Positions 45,010 through 58,115 of a stretch of DNA of 64,000 bases are shown here, in pieces. Position 1 is the first letter of the stretch. The number at the start of each line of letters is the position of its first letter. Source of the stretch: Malurus cyaneus samueli (Eukaryota > Chordata > Aves > Passeriformes > Maluridae); assembly GCA_009741485.1 (NCBI GenBank), contig CM019237.1, forward strand, positions 44,209,431-44,273,430. Direction: 5' to 3'. Position numbers and translations under genes: made by a program. Below the pieces are notes generated by a model. That model had not been told where the DNA came from. It saw only the letters and a list, made by a program, of their open reading frames with translations, and did no database searches.

Positions 45010-47656
45010 GGCAGATTGGGAGTCAGAGCCCAGCTCTTGCATGGCGTAGCAGTGACAGGGCCGCCCGAGTGTGAAATCGCAGCGCCCCAGGCCCCGTGGC
45101 AGAGGGAGATACAGTCTGTCAAGCTGCGTCTTCTCCCTTGGGGCTCACAATCACTGTGCTCGGCCTGGGGCGGATCTTCACTGGGGAGGAGGAGAGCAAT
45201 CGACCAAGCCCTACCCCTGCCTGCCTGTGCAGTGTGCCCTCAAACTACCCCTCTCCTCCAAAATCTGCTTCTGAAATCCCCGCGTGTGCCTCAGCCACGC
45301 AGCACCTCGTACCCAGCAGCATTGTGTCCCAGCCTGACCCCCTCAATCCTCACTCTTCCCCTGCCCACCTGCATGTTGCCCCCAGCCCAGGGGTGTCCCC
45401 CAGCCTGCACCCTCCCTTGCTTGCAGTGAAAAGCCCCTCAGCCTCCTCTAGTGTCTACATGAGGCTTTCCTGTGCACAGATCTTTTTGCAAGACTCCATC
45501 CCAGGGCCACAGATGTGGCTTGGATTGAAAATGAAGAAAAGTACCAGAGGAGAAAAGAATGAAAGGGTACTGATGTTTCCCTTCTAAAAGCTCCCACAGC
45601 CCCTAGGACATATCCTGCCAGTGATTGCTCTGAGGGCATGCCAACTGTATGTTCTCTAGCCCTACTGACGGTGCCTTCCATCACCTTGCTCTCTTCATCC
45701 TCTTCATCACAGACCTAGACCAATGGCTCCTCAGCACCATGTCTCATTCTCCAGGGTTCAGATCTGGTTCTGCTCAGTAAATGCCCAGGGCATGGGCAAA
45801 GCAGGTCACACTGAACAAGCCTGGTCCCCAAGCCATTGGAAGGGACTAAAAAAACTGTTAACGGTCTTCAGTGTTCCTGATCAGGGGCAAGATAAATGTT
45901 CCACCATCAGTACCCACTTGTTAAAGCTCAGTGCTTGAGATCTGAAGAGATGGACTTCAGTGCTATAGGTGGATCTCTTCCATTCCTACTGAACAAAAGT
46001 CACATGCTCTATTTTGTCATTCCATAGGAAAGAAAGGGACCAGCCACAGTTGTTGGCTGGCTCTCAGCTGAGGGAAGCAACAACAGTGACCTGCCTTAGC
46101 CAGGAGACCCCTAATTTTTTACTGCTAGAGTCACATCCTTCCAGCAGCTACAGCATCTGTACTCTTTCCAGTGAGGCCTCTGCTGCCCACTGTCCTGGAC
46201 TAAGGCTGGGAGGAGACAAGGAAAAAATCCAAATGGTGCTCTGGCTCACAGTGACCAGGCACCCCCACTGGGCAACTGAGGTCCTCTGAGACAGGAATGA
46301 GGACTTGGTCCCTGAATGTGCCTGCTCCTCTCCAGTGACTGCTGGGCAAGCTGAGCCCACAGCCTCCACATCCCACCCCCTGAAGCCCCGAGGGGGATGC
46401 AGTCACCAGCTCCCCATGCTAGATCTCAGCCTAAGTGTAATTCTTGAGTACCCCATGCCCTGCAGGCCAGGAACTGTCCTACAGCATATCTCCCCCCTTG
46501 CCAGTTGCATTCCCAGAGGAATTTGTATCATAGCAGTCCCAAAGCAGCCCCAACACAGTCTCAGCCCTCCCCTTGGGCACTGTGGGGCTCCAGGCAAGCC
46601 AAAGTCCTAATCAAAAACTGGTCACTGCCCACCAGTTCCATGCCTGCCATGATTTCATTTCCCCTTGCAGTCAGTGTGCCCTGATGCTTGCTCCCTCACT
46701 CCTGTGCCACAGCAGCAGGAATGGCTGCCAGAGGGCTGTGGGCTGCACTGAGGAGCTGCGAAGCCTGGCCGTCATTCTCGCACCTGTGGCTCAGTTATTC
46801 CCACTCCATCTTAGTCAAAACTTCCCAACTGAGTGGGGGCACACCATGCACTTCCCTCTCTAGCACAGCCCTGAGCCACAAATGGCACAGCCAGCCCAGC
46901 ACTCTTTGCCTGGATACTGCCCCTACTCGTACCTGCCAGGGGAACAGGGTCAAACAACAGGACATCTCTCCACATCCCACTTTAGCTGATCTTCTGCCAC
47001 TTGCACACCCCAAGTGAGGACCAGGGCTGGGGTGCAGGCATGGGATTTGGAGGGACAGGTGTCCAGCAGAAGGGCACCAGGAGCAGCTCCAGGGAATGGA
47101 AAGCTGTGATTCAGTGCCATGACCCACAGCATGGAGATAAATAAAAGCCAAAGCTTGCTCCAATCCACATGTGAGACCACAGTGGAGAGGAGCAGCCCTG
47201 GCAAGGAGGGGGCTCCTGGAATCCTCACTATCCCCAGTAGGCAGCTTTCAGAAGTGTAAGGGTAGGGTCTAGGGGCCAGAAAATACCTTGTCTTGTGGGC
47301 TGGTCAGGCTGAAGACATGCATGTAGGCAAAGGATCCCCACAAAACATTGAGTGCTCTGTCAGGATACCTGCTCCAACCACTTTGCTGTTCCTCTTGCCC
47401 CGGGATATTTCCATCTGCTAGTCTCCTTTTCCAAAGGCTCCTCCATCATTCCCATTTTCCTCTCCTCTCAAATGCCCCCACTGTACTTCCCCCATATGGA
47501 TCATCTCTCAGTGATCCCCAGCCCCTATTTCTGTGGGTCCCACCATAGGACTGTCATCCTGCCCCTCTACCTCCCATCTCTCCTCCCTACTTGGCAAAAA
47601 GTGTGGGGTGGGAAATGGCTCCTGGATTCTGCTCTACCACGCTTACAGATTAAGTC

Positions 47657-47688
47657 TGTGAGCCCTCCAGTCAAATGGAGGGCTCACA
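47657..47688. repeat. Perfect 13-bp inverted repeat with 6-base loop
   Basis: TGTGAGCCCTCCA (47657-47669) and TGGAGGGCTCACA (47676-47688) are exact reverse complements around the loop GTCAAA. Confidence 0.92.
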
Positions 47689-50600
47689 CACACTTGGGAA
47701 AGCCCAAACCGAGTAACCCACACATTCCTTTCAACATGGAGGGCGAGATTTATATTAAAGCTCATGAGCTGACAGCTCTCATTTCAGTACATGGAAAGAA
47801 AACTTGAAGTTTCAAATGCATAGTGGGAAGCCCAGGGATGGCAGCCATCATGCCCTCCTGTGAATAAAGTGCTCCCCGGTCCTGTTACAGGGAAGGATGT
47901 TGCGGCCTCCTTGCTGCCACTGACCTTACCCTATTCCCCCCCGATTTTCTCAGCCCTCTTTATCATGCTCTACAGGTCTTCCATGCCCTCTTCCCAGCTT
48001 GTCTGCCTCCTCCTGGGCCAAGATGATATGCTTGAATTTATACATGATAATGCTTATTCAAGGAGAAAACCAGCACTGACTACCTCAACAGCACTCAACA
48101 CGTGGGTCTGTTCATGAGCACAGCCCCAGGCTCTGGGCATTAGCTATCCTCCTTTTTGTCTCCCCCATCTTTGCCTCCTTTACCCTTCATAACTGTGGCT
48201 GATCATTTTTGGAATAGTAGAAGTTAAAGCTTGGTGAGTAGTTTGAGCTGTTTGCATCTCAGAGCTGAATACGCTTGATAATCGCACAAATGCATAATTA
48301 AAGAGCAGAAAAAATGACTCACTGGATAAGGAAATGTGCTTTTCTTATCTCCTCTGCAGAGAAATGAAAGCCCCAGGAGCCTGGGTCTCTGGCTAACTAA
48401 GTCTTTTTATTAAACAAATAAACCAGAAAAGATATAAAATGAGCGATTTAAGAATTATGTCTTCATCCCAGAGTCAGACAGCTCGATTTCCAGTGCCATT
48501 TGCTCCCATCCCACACCTGGAGGGCTGGCTTTGGCTGAGGTCAGCTCGGATCGGCTGAGATCGCTGTGGTGGACATGGCAGTACGGGTGTTCCAGGAGCG
48601 TGTAGGGATGGCAGTGTTCTGCAAGGGCTCGTGCACACATGAGTGACTGGACTCGTGTGAGCGCTTCCTCTGCTATCAGGGGTAGGTGAAGTGACTGATG
48701 CACGCACTAGCAAAACCACATGTAGCAGAAAATATCCCCCGAAAGTTCACCTTGTGCTTGTGCACACCGGAAACCCAAAGGCTTGTCTATCAGAGAAGCT
48801 GTGAGGTGTTTACTGAGCAGACCCAGTTACCCCAGGACAAACCTCTGACAGGATGCACCCAATGCCTTGGGATCATCTTGGCACAGCCTGACCTCTGTCC
48901 TGCATTCAGATGGTGCTACTAGAATAGTTTGGCTGGAGCCAACTCCCAAATCCCATTTGGCACCTCATCCCAGCACCCCTTCCCAACACACCTGCACTGG
49001 CTGGTGGAAAACATCCCTTCCCAAAAAGTCTCACTATAGCTCTTAGGAGCAGGTTTCTCAGGGCTGCAGCATGAACATCCTCTTCAGAATCCACTGGGAT
49101 CCTTCTTAAAGCCACGTGGGCTTAGGGAAAAAAATCTGGGAAGATTATTGGAACAATATGGGAGAACAAAGGTCCCAAAGGATTCACAGTCACCCCAAAT
49201 CCCAGATCCCTCTGTAGGGGCTCTGCTTCCTCATCAAGGTTTGTGACACTGCTCAGCAGTGCCCCACCCTGCTGAGTTTAATTTGTCTCTCTGCTCCTTG
49301 TTTACATGTCCCCGGAGCTGCGCTTGTCCATGAGGCTAAAGCAAAATGGGCAGATGTCCTTGGCTCCCTCTGCAAGGGGCCTTGGACCCCTGCAGGGATA
49401 ACGCTGAACACCCAAATTAAGCTTCGCAGTTAAAGAGCCCGGTGGAGTTACAGAGCAGTGGGTCAGCGCTTCCTGGGCTCAAACTCCCTCTGCCTATTCC
49501 CTCTCTCTGATCCATAGAGTCTAAGAGGGACACAGCAACACAGGGGACATGGAAAAAACCTCCCTTTCCTGATGCAGCCAGCCCTGGAGGAGCTGAGTCC
49601 TTGATCTCCCCTGCCAGGGGTGGTCGGGAAGAGTGAGGGATATTTCCAGCCGGCATGCTGGCTGCACTTGGTGCTCTGCAGTGTGGGGGGACTCAGCAAT
49701 GCTTGGGTTGCCCTGGCTCTTGCAAGCACCTCCCCATCATGAGCAACACAGTGTTAGCTGAGCCTGGCTCTTCTGCCGGGATATGAGCAGTACACAAACT
49801 CCCTGCCCACTCTGCCTGTGGCAGGGATGCTGCCCCCACCCCCATCCTGAGGAGAAGTGGGAGCTAGTCCTGTCCCGCTTGGGCAGCTGGGGTGGGGGGA
49901 GGGCAGGGGGCAAGTGCCCCCCAAGTTTTATTCCAATAGTTCTGTGGCTATTCATACGGAGTTCACATGCTGAAGTGACAAGGCCAGGTAGCACCTCCAG
50001 CACCAAAACCAAAACCAGTGGCTGAGTGTGATGTGCTGCCTCAAGAAAAACTCTGAACACGTTGGTTCTGTCAGATCAGGCTTCCCTTATGCTGGAGCAG
50101 AAATCTCCCCAGTACTCACAGGGGAAGCCCCACCAACACACTCTGAAGTCATGAATCTCCAGCAGACAACTCCAGACCCAAAAATCAAAGGCACATTTGC
50201 CCCAGTACCTCTACAACATTCTTTGGCTTCCCATGGACCTTTAGATACTGGTCTGGTGTAAAAAGGACAGAGTGATTTTACTTCTACAGCCTTGAGTGCA
50301 GAATAATGTTAGGAATGAGTTGGAATTCATTTGCATAAGGATGCAATGTTAGGAGAGAGCTGACAGGTGGATTTTGCCTGTGCCCCTCCTCTCCTGGCTG
50401 GCATCTGGGCATAATGCCTTGGCCATCCTGCCAAAACCCAGAGAAGAAACAAAGGTGCAACACAGAGCAGGGAAGCAGACAAAAGGGAGGGTGAAGAGCT
50501 GCTGCAGCCCCAGGAGGAGGAGAGTAGCAGCCAGCAGCTTTGCGCCACATTCACAACCCCTGCAGGTGAACTCCAAGGAACCTGTGGGCTATGTCAATTG

Positions 50601-53159
50601 ATGCCCTTTCAAGGGGACAGCCCTCCCCACAGCTCACAAGGGTTCCCTCTGTAACAGCCACACCAACTTTGGAGCCTTTAGGGCCTCAAAGGCTCTAGCT
50701 GGAAGGATGAGTTGCTTTGGCACAGGCTGTCACAGGAAGGGAGATGCTGTGGGAAGTGAACAGTTCTGCCAAGGCGGGCGGATACAATCCCCCCTCTCAA
50801 GATCCCTTCCCCATTTTCTGTCTCGGTGTGAGCACCTATATGGGAGGTGTTGCCCTTTGCCACAGTCTGCAGGGAAGGCTGCCTGTCCATCCCCATGGAA
50901 GATCTGGCCAGCACAGCTCCCTTTCCCTTCCATGCTGCACCCCAGCACTGCAGAGGGCTGGACCACCGAGGACACAAGCAGGCTTCCAAGGGGCTGTGCA
51001 GAAATGTAGCATCTCACATCACCCAACTTAAAAATGCACATTAGAGGCTGAGGGCAGGAACAGCTTTATACCCCCTAATAATCTTGTCTCTAAGCTAGAT
51101 AACTAGGACTGTAAATCCCTGGTGATAATCACAGCCACCATGCCTGCAAGCTCTCCCCCAGACCATTCATCTGGCTTGATGATGCTTTAAAGAGACATCT
51201 AATGAGGATAATCTGATTCAAATCCCCTCCCGCTTTTGGGCAGCAGAGGAATTCAGGCCCCCTCAAACTCCTTCTTCCTCCATGACTGTCTTTATTTCCC
51301 CTTCTTATATGAATCACTGTGGGGTTTCCTTTGCTTTTTGCATTACTATTTTAAATCTTTGATATGACCACTGCAATCAAGATTCAGTCCCTTTAGAACC
51401 TAATTAACATGAAATCAGACTCACTTTTACTCATAGCCTCATAATAGGATGCTGGCCGCTGCTCCAGCTCTCACTTCGGGTGCAGGGAACATTGCAGCCT
51501 GCTTAAAAAATTCCCTCTTTACCTGATTCAATCAGAACCACTTACAGGAGATCCACACACACATTTCAAGCTTGGCAAGAGAGTCAAGCTTTGGGAAGTG
51601 GGGAAGATCTCAATCACACTCAGCTTGCAGCGCAGAGCAGATGGCAAACATTCCAACTATATAATTTATAGGACACCATCACTATGTATTAGTCCCATGC
51701 AGTGGCTGAGCTCAGCCAAACCACAGCTCATGCACATTTCAGGGGGGACTCACATAGGTGATACTCTACATGCAACCTGGGTAAGACCCTGGTTTTGAAG
51801 AAAGTACACGTTTCATGTTTCCTCTCCTTCATAACACAGAGCAGAAGATGCAATGCAGCAGCCCTTGTCCCAGAGGGTTTTCCTCTTCCCCCTGGATCGG
51901 GCAAACACTTCCCAGCCTGCAAACTTGTGTTTGGACTAGGTTTGTATTACACAACAGCCAAGCCAACTCCCCCTCCCTTCTCTGGAAGCAGCTCACACAG
52001 CAGCACGATGGATGCCAGGGCAGCCCAAGGCCAGGTGACGGGGTTTGTTTGCACTTCTTCAGGGCTGCCATGGCACACTAGCACAGCCTGGCATGCAGCA
52101 TGCTGGGGGTTACAGTGCCCAAGAGGGTCATGTAACACCAGCACAGCTCAATTTCAACAGAGCCTAAGCATCCCTCCCCTCCTTCCACCCAGACACATAA
52201 CACAGAGTGCAATGAAGGACCTGTAGGTCAGGAGGGAGAATTGCTCAGGATGGCCAAATTGGGTTATAATGAAGAAAAAAGGTAAAAAGGGAACATCAGG
52301 TAGTAAATCCACTTCTCCAGAGCAAGGTGATGGCAGCTCCAGCCTTGTCTCTAAGGTTGCAGTTTTCAATCCCCTGCATAGCTAAAGAGTTCTGGAGACA
52401 AATGAGCAAGTTTGAGCCATTACAGGTACCTGGTGTGCAGGCACAGAGCAACACTGTGCTATCCCAGGGCTTCCCTAGCTCCAATGCCTTTGATCGTCTG
52501 CTGTTCAGCACAACAGCACAAGGCACTGTCACCCCTCAGTCCCACAGGGGAATGAGGATTAATTAGTTGAATCCGGCACGTTACTTTAAAGAGAGATGCT
52601 CCATTGTCACACGAGCCACAGGCTGTTACTGAGCTTAGGCAAATGCAGCCCTGGCTGCATGTCTGTGATCTCTGGAAGAGTGAGAAAAAGAAACATAGCG
52701 GGGGGGGAAAATTGAATATTCACATTGGGGCGATGCCAATGCTTCTGTCAAAACTAGGACAGTGGCCAGCACAGAGGTTCAGGAGAGCTTCCAGCTGACC
52801 AGTGCAGACAGTGATAGTGCCTCAAGGACTTCCAGCCCTCAACAAACATGCAAGGTGTCTCAACAATCCGAGCATAGGGCAGGAGCAAGGCAGGCCAAGT
52901 CACAGCGTGGCATTGTCACCCTGTTACTGCAGGGTGAGCACACAGCTAGAGCTTTCACGGGAAGATTGAAAAGCAATACTCCATAGTGATAGAAAATGGG
53001 GAAAGCCTCCTTGGCTTGTTTAATGCTAGCTGGGGTTTTTATGTTTTTTCAGCATGCCTGAGCACAGGTGCTTCAGCTGGCCCTGGCACAGCTCGTTGTA
53101 GCGTTGAGAGTGTGTCGGGATCTAGATGCTGGAGCAGACCCTCCACACCATAGTTCCCA

Positions 53160-53480
53160 ACGGGAGGTGTTCTCTCTCGTTGTTTTTGTCCTTGCCCCGC
53201 CTCGGTGCTCCTTCCCGTGACGAGCAGAGCCCGCGGGGCTCTCGCACTCAGCCCGCAGCTGCACCTGGGCCGGCGGCGAGGAGGCAGCCTGCACGTATGT
53301 AAAACATGGGCTCTCGTTCACACTCCGCTACTTCCCTCGGCAAAGGAGACAGTGGGGCGGGGCACACGGGCACGGTGCCTTTCCTGGCTCCTCTCAAAAT
53401 GCCCCAGCTCACGGTAAGCTCCGACGGGATGTGGGATATGACATCGCGGCACGTGTCAGCTCTTGCTGAAGGAGCCTGTG
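53160..53480 (+). promoter_or_regulatory. Small CpG cluster with an exon-like ORF
   Basis: CpG density rises well above the flanks. On the + strand an ATG at 53306 opens a 36-codon frame (MGSRSHSATSLGKGDSGAG and on) that runs into a consensus donor GTAAGC at 53414. This could be a promoter and first exon of an unannotated transcript. No homology is recognised. Confidence 0.3.
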
Positions 53481-55141
53481 GCAAAGGAAACGTGGCCCAG
53501 CATGGGCCGGGAGCCCATGCTACTCAGCTGCCAAGGAGTCTGAGCAAGTCACATCGCCTCAGAGTCCCCCGTGCCTGACCTCTCTCCAGTCAGGCACCAG
53601 TTCTTCACAGCCAAGAGAGCCCCTCCTGCACAGAGCTGACCCGAGGGGATGCCTTCCTGCCTGGTATCACCGTGCTGTATTAATATTTAACAGGGAGGAA
53701 GAGATCCAGAGACTTTGATTTCCCCGCTGGCCAATTCAAGGATAATTGAACTGTGCAGGGAATTTTAGCATTTCAGAGGGTGGTTTCATTCCAGTTCACA
53801 CCAAAACCTAACCATGCTGCAATGCCTTATAAGGATTGCGGCCCAGTTTCAGGCAGCCTCCCTGCAGCAGTCAGGCGTGTAAGCAGCACAAAACACAGCT
53901 GATCTCAGGAGGTGCCAAGCGAGAAGTCCCACCAAACCCTCCCCCACAGAACTTAAACTCTGCTAAAAAGGAGAAAATGGTTTCCTCTGAATGTTTCCGC
54001 TCAATTCCAGATTTTTGACCTCAAAGTAATATCAATTTGCCTTCATTACACCCCCTCAGTGAAGGCTGCTCCTGCTGTAGAGGCAGAGCAAGTGAGGCAC
54101 AGCAAATTTTCACACACGTGCCCAGGGTCATGCAAAAAATCAGCCACGGAGGTGAAACGAATCCAGTGTTGCTGACTCCTGCCTCTGGGCTGTGCCAACT
54201 ATTGCTTTCTCTTCCATATAAATCACTTTTCCCCACCAGTGAAGGACAGCTGGCCACTGAACAGAAAGTGGCAGTTGTTCGTCTGCCCAAAGCAACATGG
54301 CACACCAGCTTAGGGTGGGAAGTGGAGAACATTCAAGAGAGCAGAGGAGACTGCCAGGGGATGTGGGTCAGCTGAATGGAAACAGCAGCTGGAAAACAGC
54401 CAGTGCTCCTGTAAAATAAGACAAGTTAAAAACCCCACAGGAGGAAGCCTCTCCCTTGCTGTTTGCAGCAGAGCAAAGCTGACCTCTGCCACAGCTCTGC
54501 CAGTCAGCTCCAGGCAGCAGAGCAGGAGCCCCTTCTTGTCCACCATTGCTGTGGACAGTGGTCACGAGAGCAGTCAAGCAGCTCTTAAGTTTGAGCACAG
54601 CTCCTAAGCGCCACTGCTGACCTAAGCCAGCCTCTCCCTTCAAACTACAGGTCTTGGCAGACATCCAGTTTTAACCAGTCCCCAAAGCAAATATTAGAGG
54701 TGGCATTGAATCGAAATGTCTACCACCAATTTCAAGGTTTGGAAGGGACAGATAAATTGCCAGGGTTGGATTTATCTCTGATTTTTGTTCCCAGAACAGA
54801 GAGATCTCTTACTATGGGTGCCATATCAGTACACAGACTTTCTCTCCTGTTGTTATAGACTGAGCCTTTCATGTTTTATCATGCTTGAAAGTTGGTGTGA
54901 TTTAACTGCTGGTACAGCAGAGTCAGTCTTAGAAAACCTGGCGCAGCGGAGAGCTGTAATCCCACCAGGTAACGGCAACCAAGCTGATTTGTGCCAAAAT
55001 CTCTTACAGATCACTTCTGTAAGCTGTTTGGCTAGTAGGCTGAGGATGTAAGATCTTCAAGGGACTGGATTAAAAGTAATATCCTGTGGGTCAACCTGCC
55101 ATAGCAGAAGAGACCATATTAAAACCTCATTCAGTTCATCC

Positions 55142-55155
55142 AAAAAAAAAAAAAA
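55142..55155. repeat. Poly-A run
   Basis: There are fourteen consecutive A bases on the + strand with no LINE or SINE body recognised next to it. Confidence 0.85.
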
Positions 55156-57119
55156 GCACTGTGAGACCAAAGATTTACACCAGTGCAACTGGTATGAGCT
55201 CTTCTGTACTAATTAAACCACTTTTATGCTAATTTTGCTGACATAACTTACAAACAGAAACACATCCACAAACCGAAACAGTCAAACCAGCAATGCCTCT
55301 CACTACAGAGAGGGGGATTTCTCTTTGAACATCTCCACAGGGATAGGGAACTGAGGCAAGAGAGAAGAGAAAGCAAGTAACTCCAAAATGTTTCTGTTAG
55401 TTTAGATTTCAGTCAGCTTGGCAAGCTCTTTCGTAATGTTTGAGCACAACAGAACCTGAGTCACTAGCCTTAATTCAGCTTCAGGCCTTCCATGCCTCTG
55501 ATCCCAATCCCAGTAATACTTGCACAAGACCTTTATCAAACATTAGCCCTGGCTACTCCATCCAGATCAAAGATATCCTCAGTTGTCTTATCTCCTTTGG
55601 TAGTAAGGGCAGTGTTATGGCCTGTCTAAACTAATAGCTGACAGTTTTGAGAGGTATTTACATAGTTGAAGATGTAGCTTTAGATGTGTCCCAACTACTT
55701 TGGGTTGTAAAATATGATGGACCTGAGACACAGTGTCATATTCTTAGATATGCTCCACTTCCCCTGCCAGTTCTAGTAAATACTTTCTCCTTAGAGTAAG
55801 AAAAATATTGCCCCAAGGTGAAGCAAGATGCTGCTCTTAAGGAACTAGATTTTATTTTGTACCAGCTGAGATTCAGCCACCTGTAGGAAGTAAAAACAGC
55901 ATCTTTCTTCTTTGAAAGTAGTAGAAGGGAAGAAATACCACATCTGAAACATAGCAGTGGAAAAAAACCCTGCTTGAAGGTGCAGGAATGGACAGTAGCA
56001 CATGTGGGTTACCCCAAAGCATTCTGGGTGGACCAAAAGAAGTTTCTTTTTCACTGGTTAAGAAAGCACAGTGAAATTACTCCTGAGGCCAAAGGGATTT
56101 TACCCAAGTGCAATAGCTATTAGTCAACTGGAGAGCAACCCAGGAGATGGAAGTCTCCTTGCCTTATAGCAGTTGCAGAGGACATGAAAGAGTGGCTCAT
56201 TTTATGCCACTTCCCTTCCTTCCCTCCCCCAGACTGCACCTGCACATCGAGAGCAAATCAAAACCAGCCTATTCTAAACCATGGTCTCCGTTATTTTGAG
56301 GGACCCAATGTGAGAGCAAGGCTGAGACAGCATAACCAACACAGAAGCTTGTTTCTCAGCATGATTGCCCCTCTCTGGAGGCCATCCTGGTTAGTACCTT
56401 CAGGATCACAAAGCTAGTTGAAAGTAGGGCATGTCCATTAAGCTTCCAGTCTTTCTTACAACAGTTTGCACATGTCTTTCTCCTTTGGGTTTTAGCCAGA
56501 GTCCAGCCCTTTTGGGCATCATAACACAGCTGAATAGTTTAGCTCCTTTTGTTTCAGCTGACAAACACCCTAGCCCTCCCCCATCACCAACAATACAACT
56601 GGATCTGGGATTTGTCTGTCCTCTGAGCAAGGATACAGGCTTTGTGCCTTGCTGAGCTGTCTTTGCAAGGACTGCCAACACTCACAGCTGATTAAGCCTG
56701 CAGTGCTGCTTTCTGCTTTTCCTGCTCACAGACAGATGTCAGAAACAAGCTAACCGAAACAGTGCACACAGCTAGAGCTCTGCACCTAGGAACATTAAAG
56801 CAGACTATTAGGGGATTAAATAAGCTAAACCAAAAGGGAGCTTAACACATTCTGTCTAGTCTTCATTTCTACCTGCTACACAATTCTGGGTAAGAAACAT
56901 CCCAGCGTTTCAAAAAGCATTGTATTCTGGCAGGTGGCTCAACTCAATGTACAGAAAGGGCTGTATTTGAAAAGCTTTTGCCACCACCACGTGGTTGAAG
57001 CCACGAGTGCAGCACAACTAACTGGGAGTTCGAGCTGCCAGCAAGGACCACCTGCCAGGGCAAACTGGGGCGAGCGTTCACAGATTTTAGAGCCTGTGCC
57101 ATGTACCTAATAAAGAGTA

Positions 57120-57989
57120 CACAACTATTAAATATTATTTATTTTATTAAATTAGAATCCTCAAATCCTAGTGACTTGCAGTAAGCATAAGGCACAACTG
57201 ACTGCTGATAAGAACCTGTTAGTAAAGGGATTATACACAGCATATGCGAAACCTGCAGAGACAATCTGTTTTCTGTGTGCTGCTGGGGTCCGGTCTGCTG
57301 CGTTCCACCTCTAGTCAGCCCCAGACTAGGTTACTGGGGCTGTCTTGGGCTTAACAGGTAGAATCTTTTTCTTCAAAGATCTAAAAGAAAGCTTAAATGC
57401 TAGACTGATTATCTTCTTTAGTCTCTTCCTTCCCAGTTAGGTATCAGGCATGGAAATACTGAGTCCTTTGCAGGGCAGATGCTCACACAGCCGGATCATT
57501 AACTGCCAAGCGCAGTCTATGTAGAAGCTGCAAGCTAGCCTTCCTTCACCATTCCTCTCTTGGTGGACAGACAAAACCTGGCAGCAAGGCTTCACATTAG
57601 TCTAAGGTGCTGCATTTTAGGTGAAAGAAAGCAGGAGCCTGCTGCCTCTTCTCTGGTACTTCAGAGAGAGTGGCCTGTTCTTCTAATGCTCTCAGAAAAA
57701 CAAGTAGCTCCTGGCCACAGGCCAAGGGGAAAAAACTCAAATTTGATCATGAAATGGGATTCAGATGTAATAATGGTTAGGAATCCCAAACTGCCCTCTC
57801 CGTAGCACCTTTTATCCACTGAATAGGAATCAAACTTTTCTTGAGAGATAAACAACTGGGACTAGTTCTGGATGAGTGATGCAAAAAGTCGTGAAAAAAA
57901 GCTTCACAATGTGATTGCAACTGCTGCAGTTTGAATGCCTGAAGTGAAAAAAAAACTGATAGATGTGGCTGAATTATCACAATGAGAAG
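57120..57989 (-). other. CENPM: CENPM 3' untranslated region
   Basis: This runs from the TAG at 57992-57990 to the overlapping pair of minus-strand AATAAA hexamers at 57138-57148. It is AT-rich with no conserved ORF. Confidence 0.6.
57138..57148 (-). terminator. Two overlapping CENPM poly(A) signals
   Basis: TTTATT occurs on the + strand at 57138-57143 and 57143-57148, sharing one base. Each reads AATAAA on the minus strand. They lie about 850 bases downstream of the CENPM stop. Confidence 0.65.
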
Positions 57990-58115
57990 CTAATAATCAT
58001 AAGAGTTCCTCATCAGTGAGACAAAGGACAAGGCAGAAACTCCTGGTATGTGACCAGCACAGATCTGTAAGATTCGGAGAAGTCGTTGAGCAGTGGCCAC
58101 TCGTACCCCTTCCAG
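57990..58115 (-). CDS. CENPM: CENPM last coding exon
   Basis: The minus-strand acceptor ends TTTGTTTCCAG. It encodes [20 protein letters not shown] and [20 protein letters not shown], then Y and TAG. Confidence 0.94.
   Translation of the reverse strand: MEGVRVATAQRLLRILQICAGHIPGVSALSFVSLMRNSYDY

Larger units (their letters stand above)
45043..57119. other. Intergenic stretch between TNFRSF13C and CENPM, no gene recognised
   Basis: About 12 kb carry only short ORFs without recognisable domains. Structure worth noting is a perfect inverted repeat at 47657-47688, AT-rich blocks with regulatory-type words near 48190-48440 and 51330-51540, a small CpG cluster at 53160-53480, and a poly-A run at 55142-55155. 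Confidence 0.55.

Noticed and set aside
56986..56995. ACCACGTGGT palindrome (E-box) downstream of CENPM
   Set aside because: A single 10-bp palindrome with no second motif is expected by chance at this scale.
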